A stretch of DNA of 14,424 nt, from the NCBI GenBank assembly GCA_051867615.1, contig JBJDYU010000030.1, positions 1 through 14,424 on the forward strand, in the 5' to 3' direction. Of this stretch, positions 12,600 through 14,424 are shown one piece after another. The notes beneath the pieces were generated by a model. It ran no database searches. It was not told where the DNA came from and saw nothing but the letters and a program-made list of their open reading frames with translations. The translations under genes were made by a program, and so were the position numbers. This DNA is from RGIG5472 sp051867615. Lineage in GTDB: Bacteria > Bacillota > Clostridia > Oscillospirales > Oscillospiraceae. Position 1 is the stretch's first letter; each line of letters begins with the position of its first letter.

Positions 12600-12758
12600 G
12601 CCCCCGAAACGACATTATGTAAACGAATTAAAGCCAAAGAAAAGCAAAAAAGGAAAGTACTTCCAGCAAGAGAAACAGAAAAACTAAAACAAATGTTTGA
12701 AAACAAAAATTTCGGCGAAAAAAGATGAAAAATGTCGAAAGAAAATGCGTTTTTTCTC
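12600..12758. other. A-rich gene-free spacer upstream of mraZ
   Basis: About 160 bases that are strikingly A-rich on the plus strand compared with the GC-rich genes around. They include A-tract runs near 12646-12651 and 12718-12724, ending with TTTTTT just before the promoter. No coding sequence, repeat or stable hairpin is supported. Phased A-tracts upstream of a strong promoter could bend DNA or act as an UP element; this is inference. Confidence 0.5.
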
Positions 12759-12787
12759 TTGATTTTCCTCTCCCTTTTTTCTATACT
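12759..12787 (+). promoter_or_regulatory. promoter of mraZ-rsmH (dcw cluster)
   Basis: The -35 TTGATT (12759-12764) and -10 TATACT (12782-12787) are 17 bp apart, with an A/T-rich spacer. The predicted start is near 12794, so the tandem boxes at 12801-12840 lie just downstream. Confidence 0.75.
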
Positions 12788-12800
12788 AAACTTGACTCGG

Positions 12801-12840
12801 GTGGGGGAAAGTGGTGCCCAATGGAGCAAAGTGGTGCCAA
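12801..12840 (+). promoter_or_regulatory. tandem 10-bp MraZ operator boxes
   Basis: Four consecutive 10-base units start at 12801, 12811, 12821 and 12831. The second and fourth are near-identical (GTGGTGCCCA and GTGGTGCCAA), and each is preceded by AAA. The first (GTGGGG..) and third (ATGGAG..) are looser copies. MraZ is known to bind direct repeats spaced by one helical turn near its own promoter, so these are most likely its autoregulatory operator. They sit between the predicted start and the mraZ ATG. Confidence 0.75.
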
Positions 12841-12864
12841 ACCCCGGAGAGGAGGGGGCAAGGT

Positions 12865-13284
12865 ATGACCGGCCAGTATCATCACAGCATAGACAACAAA
12901 GGCCGCCTGTTCATCCCTGCGCGCCTCCGCGAGGAATTGGGCGAGACGTTTTATGTCGCCATCGGCATGGGCAAGTGCCTCGCCATTTACTCCGACGAGT
13001 GCTGGGCCGGCGTTACGGCGCAGCTTGACAGCCTCCCCTACAGCAAGACCCGGGACGCCATGCGTATGCTCTACGCCAACGCCGTGAAGTGCGAGCCGGA
13101 CGCCCAGGGACGCATCCTCCTGCCGGCGAAGCTCCGCCAGTTCGCGAACCTCAGTAAGAACGTGGCCATCATCGGCGTGTCCAAGCGGGCGGAGATCTGG
13201 GACGAAGATACCTGGAACGAGATGGAGAACGCGGCGCTGAACAGCGAGGATATGCTCCACGCCATGGAAGAACTGGGGCTTTGA
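12865..13284 (+). CDS. mraZ: transcriptional regulator MraZ
   Basis: A 139-residue regulator of the division and cell-wall cluster. Two AbrB-like half-domains are visible: HHSIDNKGRLFIPARLREEL (6-25) and CEPDAQGRILLPAKLRQF (about 74-91), each with the D-x-x-GR-x-x-x-P-x-x-[LR] signature. The length fits the family (about 140-150). MraZ proteins assemble as rings that bind direct repeats and repress their own operon. The start at 12865 follows GGAGAGGAGGGGG; the ATG at 12811 lies within the operator boxes. The stop is separated by one base from rsmH, so the two are coupled. Confidence 0.96.
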   Translation: MTGQYHHSIDNKGRLFIPARLREELGETFYVAIGMGKCLAIYSDECWAGVTAQLDSLPYSKTRDAMRMLYANAVKCEPDAQGRILLPAKLRQFANLSKNVAIIGVSKRAEIWDEDTWNEMENAALNSEDMLHAMEELGL

Positions 13285-13285
13285 T

Positions 13286-14227
13286 ATGGAGCGTGCGGAG
13301 TACGGACATAAGCCGGTTTTGCTGGCGGAGTGCCTGACGGCTCTGGCCATCCAGCCGGAGGGCGTGTATCTGGACGGCACGCTGGGCCGGGCAGGCCATT
13401 CCCTTGAGATCGTAAAGCGCCTGACCACCGGCCGGCTCATCGCCATCGACCGGGACGAGACGGCGCTGGCTGCGGCGGAGGAACGGCTCAAAGACTACCG
13501 AGACCGCGTGACGCTGGTCCACAGCAACTTCAGCCGTCTCGGCGAGGTGCTGACAGAGCTTGGTATCGACGGCGTGGACGGGATGCTCTTTGACCTGGGC
13601 GTTTCCTCCCCCCAGCTGGACGAGCCTGAACGCGGCTTTTCCTATATGCACGACGCGCCGCTGGATATGCGCATGGACGCCACGGCTTCCCTCACCGCCT
13701 ACGAGGTGGTGAACGGCTGGAGCTATGAGGAGCTGCGGCGCATCCTGTTTGAATACGGCGAGGAGCGCTACGCGCCCCAGATCGCGAAGACCATCGTCAA
13801 GGCCCGGGAGGAACGGCCCATCGAGACGACTTTCCAGCTCACGGAGCTGATTCGCCGCGCCATGCCCCCGGCGGCGCTGCGGGAAAAGCAGCATCCCGCC
13901 AAGCGCAGCTTTCAGGCCATTCGTATCGCGGTAAACGACGAGCTGGGAGAGCTGCCGCCCATGCTGGAGGCGGCGGAGCGGGGCCTACGCCCCGGCGGAC
14001 GCCTGGCGGTGATCTCCTTCCACTCTCTGGAGGACAGGATCATCAAGCAGACGCTGCAAAGATTAGCCACAGGCTGCACCTGCCCGCCGGAGTTTCCGGT
14101 GTGCGTCTGCGGCAAGAAACCGAAAATGAAGCTCGTCTCCCGCAAGCCCATCGTGCCGGGGGAGCAGGAGCTTGAGGAAAACCCCCGCGCCCGCAGCGCC
14201 AAGCTGCGCGTGGCGGAAAAACTGTAA
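13286..14227 (+). CDS. rsmH: 16S rRNA (cytosine1402-N4)-methyltransferase
   Basis: A 313-residue SAM-dependent enzyme that N4-methylates C1402 in the 16S decoding centre; formerly mraW. The N-terminus shows GHKPVLLAECL (7-17), and SAM motif I is YLDGTLGRAGHS (28-39), where most members have GGGGHS, so one Gly is Arg and one Ala. FDLGVSSPQLDEPERGFSY (102-120) and DMRMD (127-131) are the conserved core. KRSFQAIRIAVNDEL (206-220) and ISFHSLEDRIIK (243-254) follow. A four-cysteine segment CTCPPEFPVCVCG (264-276), common in Firmicutes members, precedes the C-terminus. The start at 13286 is one base after the mraZ stop with no strong ribosome site of its own (GGAAGAACTGGGG lies upstream), which suggests coupling. 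Confidence 0.96.
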   Translation: MERAEYGHKPVLLAECLTALAIQPEGVYLDGTLGRAGHSLEIVKRLTTGRLIAIDRDETALAAAEERLKDYRDRVTLVHSNFSRLGEVLTELGIDGVDGMLFDLGVSSPQLDEPERGFSYMHDAPLDMRMDATASLTAYEVVNGWSYEELRRILFEYGEERYAPQIAKTIVKAREERPIETTFQLTELIRRAMPPAALREKQHPAKRSFQAIRIAVNDELGELPPMLEAAERGLRPGGRLAVISFHSLEDRIIKQTLQRLATGCTCPPEFPVCVCGKKPKMKLVSRKPIVPGEQELEENPRARSAKLRVAEKL

Positions 14228-14260
14228 GAAACATTTATAATGGACAGAGGAGAGATCGCC

Positions 14261-14424
14261 ATGGCGGAGCTTAGGAGACGCAGCGCAGACCAAAGTGAAT
14301 ACCGTGCCCGCAGCACCTACGGCGACCTCGCCTATGACCTTGACTACGCGGAGCGGGAATACCGCCTGCGCCACGCGGGAGAGGAGCGGCAGGAGGAGTG
14401 CCAGAGCTATATCCGCCCTGCGCA
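14261..14424 (+). CDS. partial gene in the ftsL position of the dcw cluster
   Basis: Only the first 54 codons are inside the window, with no stop. The visible protein is hydrophilic and charged (ELRRRSADQSEYRARSTYGD, then YDLDYAEREYRLRHAGEERQEE), with no membrane segment so far. The gene directly after rsmH is usually ftsL, a short single-pass divisome protein whose cytoplasmic N-terminus is charged, so this could be its N-terminal part. The sequence itself does not show it. The start at 14261 is chosen for GAGGAGAG seven bases upstream; an ATG 21 bases earlier (14240) is in frame but less well placed. It begins 33 bases after the rsmH stop, in the same operon. Confidence 0.6.
   Translation, partial: MAELRRRSADQSEYRARSTYGDLAYDLDYAEREYRLRHAGEERQEECQSYIRPA

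Overview
The window looks like a chromosomal stretch from a high-GC gut-type Clostridia, most likely Oscillospiraceae (relatives of Flavonifractor, Oscillibacter or Intestinimonas). The reasons are a cysteine T-box leader, Firmicutes-type YloU/YloV (FakA), the mraZ-rsmH start of a dcw cluster, AGGAGG-type ribosome binding sites, and GC-rich genes separated by intrinsic terminators and sigma-A-like promoters. This placement is inference from gene content. I see no transposase, prophage, CRISPR array, tRNA or rRNA.

Layout. 1-2570: promoter, tRNA-Cys-responsive T-box riboswitch and the overlapping cysE-cysS pair, which makes O-acetylserine for cysteine synthesis and charges tRNA-Cys. 2571-3261: a small XRE-cupin regulator with its own promoter, whose -35 box lies inside an inverted repeat, and a strong terminator. 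3262-3454: a gene-free stretch packed with four hairpins. 3455-4746: divergent family 4 uracil-DNA glycosylase (minus) and a PF06541 membrane protein (plus). 4831-7367: an alpha/beta hydrolase of monoacylglycerol lipase type (minus) divergent from glycerol kinase glpK (plus), sharing a highly symmetric promoter region. 7466-8634: a small zinc-ribbon protein and a ferritin-like protein that seems to lack its metal ligands. 8689-10728: yloU-fakA (minus), Asp23/Gls24 protein and fatty acid kinase. 10982-12545: an rsmD-coaD-coiled-coil operon, the last gene resembling mycobacterial SepIVA. 12600-14424: A-rich leader, mraZ promoter and tandem 10-bp MraZ boxes, mraZ, rsmH and the start of a further gene in the usual ftsL position.

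How the genes work together. Much of the window is core housekeeping (cysteine supply, translation, rRNA methylation, CoA synthesis, DNA repair, division). Two themes go beyond that. The middle could form a lipid-salvage route: the lipase-like enzyme would release glycerol and fatty acid, GlpK would phosphorylate the glycerol, and FakA (with a FakB encoded elsewhere) would phosphorylate the acid. The right end links a SepIVA-like coiled-coil protein to the dcw cluster. I do not see a wholly new multi-gene system. The strongest leads are the face-to-face extended -10 promoters between hydrolase and glpK, the hairpin cluster at 3277-3448, the SepIVA-like protein, the degenerate ferritin-like protein and the 10-bp MraZ boxes.
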